Shown piece after piece: positions 6,910 to 7,222 of a stretch of DNA of 7,222 bases. How positions within the stretch are numbered: position 1 is the stretch's first letter; every line of letters begins with the position of its first letter. Under the pieces are notes generated by a model that saw only the letters and a program-made list of their open reading frames with translations, was not told the DNA's origin and did not search any database. The stretch is from Cytophagales bacterium (GTDB lineage: Bacteria > Bacteroidota > Bacteroidia > Cytophagales > Cyclobacteriaceae): positions 1 through 7,222 of the forward strand of contig JAJCYL010000266.1 of NCBI GenBank assembly GCA_029262955.1, in the 5' to 3' direction. Position numbers and translations under genes: made by a program.

Positions 6910-6950
6910 AGATTGCTATAAATCCTGCTTTGCAAAGTCAGCAATCTTTT
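6910..6950 (+). terminator. Possible terminator hairpin after the M20 gene
   Basis: AGATTGCT (6910-6917) can pair with AGCAATCT (6940-6947), followed by TTT. The 22-base loop contains a perfect palindrome CTTTGCAAAG (6928-6937), which could add a second stem. The stem is AT-rich and the T-tract short, so termination is only possible. It overlaps the 3' end of the converging transposase-like gene. Confidence 0.3.
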
Positions 6951-7221
6951 CTATACTGTCTACAATTTCATAAGACAGGAATCGCTTGCCATTACCCACC
7001 AATTTGTTTAATGAAGCATCACAATTTGATTTTAGGTGAACGATTCCATGAAAATGGTTTGGCATAATTACATAAGCCAGTAATAGCGCATTTTGTTGAT
7101 GAAGATAACGAAACCATTTCTCAAAGTAATTGTAAAGATTAGTTATGTGAAACAGATTTATCCACTCATAACAGGTAAAAGTGATGAAATAGCTTTGATT
7201 TAGTTCCGTATGTTGTCTGTG
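6916..7221 (-). CDS. REP-associated/IS200-like Y1 transposase, 3' part, C-terminally shortened
   Basis: A minus-strand frame is open from the window edge to a TAG at 6916-6918, giving 101 residues. The start lies beyond the right edge, probably only a few codons away. It begins HRQHTELNQSYFITFTCYEW, the first strand of the Y1 transposase fold. It then shows YVIMPNHFHGIVHL, where H-F-H is the HUH metal-binding motif, and NGKRFLSYEIV, where the Tyr is the probable nucleophile. Family members cut and rejoin single-stranded DNA; the RAYT branch is linked to REP/BIME palindromes and is often a single-copy housekeeping gene. Related proteins usually continue for a further 80-100 residues, including a 'YIHxNP' segment. 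Here the frame stops soon after the Tyr motif, 15 bp from the stop of the converging M20 gene. This is thus a 3'-truncated copy or a naturally short form. Both key motifs are retained. Confidence 0.8.
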   Translation of the reverse strand, partial: HRQHTELNQSYFITFTCYEWINLFHITNLYNYFEKWFRYLHQQNALLLAYVIMPNHFHGIVHLKSNCDASLNKLVGNGKRFLSYEIVDSIEKIADFAKQDL

Positions 7222-7222
7222 T

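Overview
The window looks like a chromosomal segment from a member of the Bacteroidota, probably a marine or environmental Cytophagales/Flavobacteriales-type organism. The evidence is threefold. Three secreted proteins have lipoprotein signals, and two of these carry acidic residues just after the lipidated Cys. One large lipoprotein has a domain set typical of this phylum (Ig/SprB-like repeats, a 'HAEAV…WGWYFSG' domain, an acidic linker). Most starts lack a strong Shine-Dalgarno and have A-rich sequence in front of the ATG. No rRNA, tRNA or CRISPR array is visible.

Layout. Positions 1-127 hold the end of whatever lies to the left and a hairpin that looks like a bidirectional terminator (67-95). 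Three genes on the minus strand follow: a 263-aa lipoprotein with a poly-Asp run after its lipid Cys (128-919), a lipid-anchored M24 (prolidase/aminopeptidase P fold) metallopeptidase homologue with all five metal ligands (1089-2510), and a large modular lipoprotein (2643-4343). The gaps between them are 169 and 132 bp, so they need not form one operon. A 167-bp divergent region separates them from two plus-strand genes: an unrecognised two-helix membrane protein with a large soluble C-terminal domain (4511-5332), and a Tat-exported M20-family peptidase homologue (5566-6900). At the right edge, converging on the M20 gene, is the 3' part of a REP-associated/IS200-type (Y1, HUH) transposase reading in from outside (6916-7221). 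It ends 15 bp from the M20 stop and appears to lack its usual C-terminal part.

How the genes may work together. Two genes encode exported homologues of dipeptide/Xaa-Pro-type peptidases, one lipid-anchored and one Tat-exported. They could both act on small peptides in the envelope, but they are separated by unrelated genes on opposite strands, so a shared pathway is only a guess. The most notable observations are the M20 homologue, in which the usual catalytic Glu pair and the C-terminal His ligand appear replaced, and the modular lipoprotein with two diverged copies of one domain around Ig-like repeats and an acidic tandem repeat. I did not see a convincing new multi-gene system.
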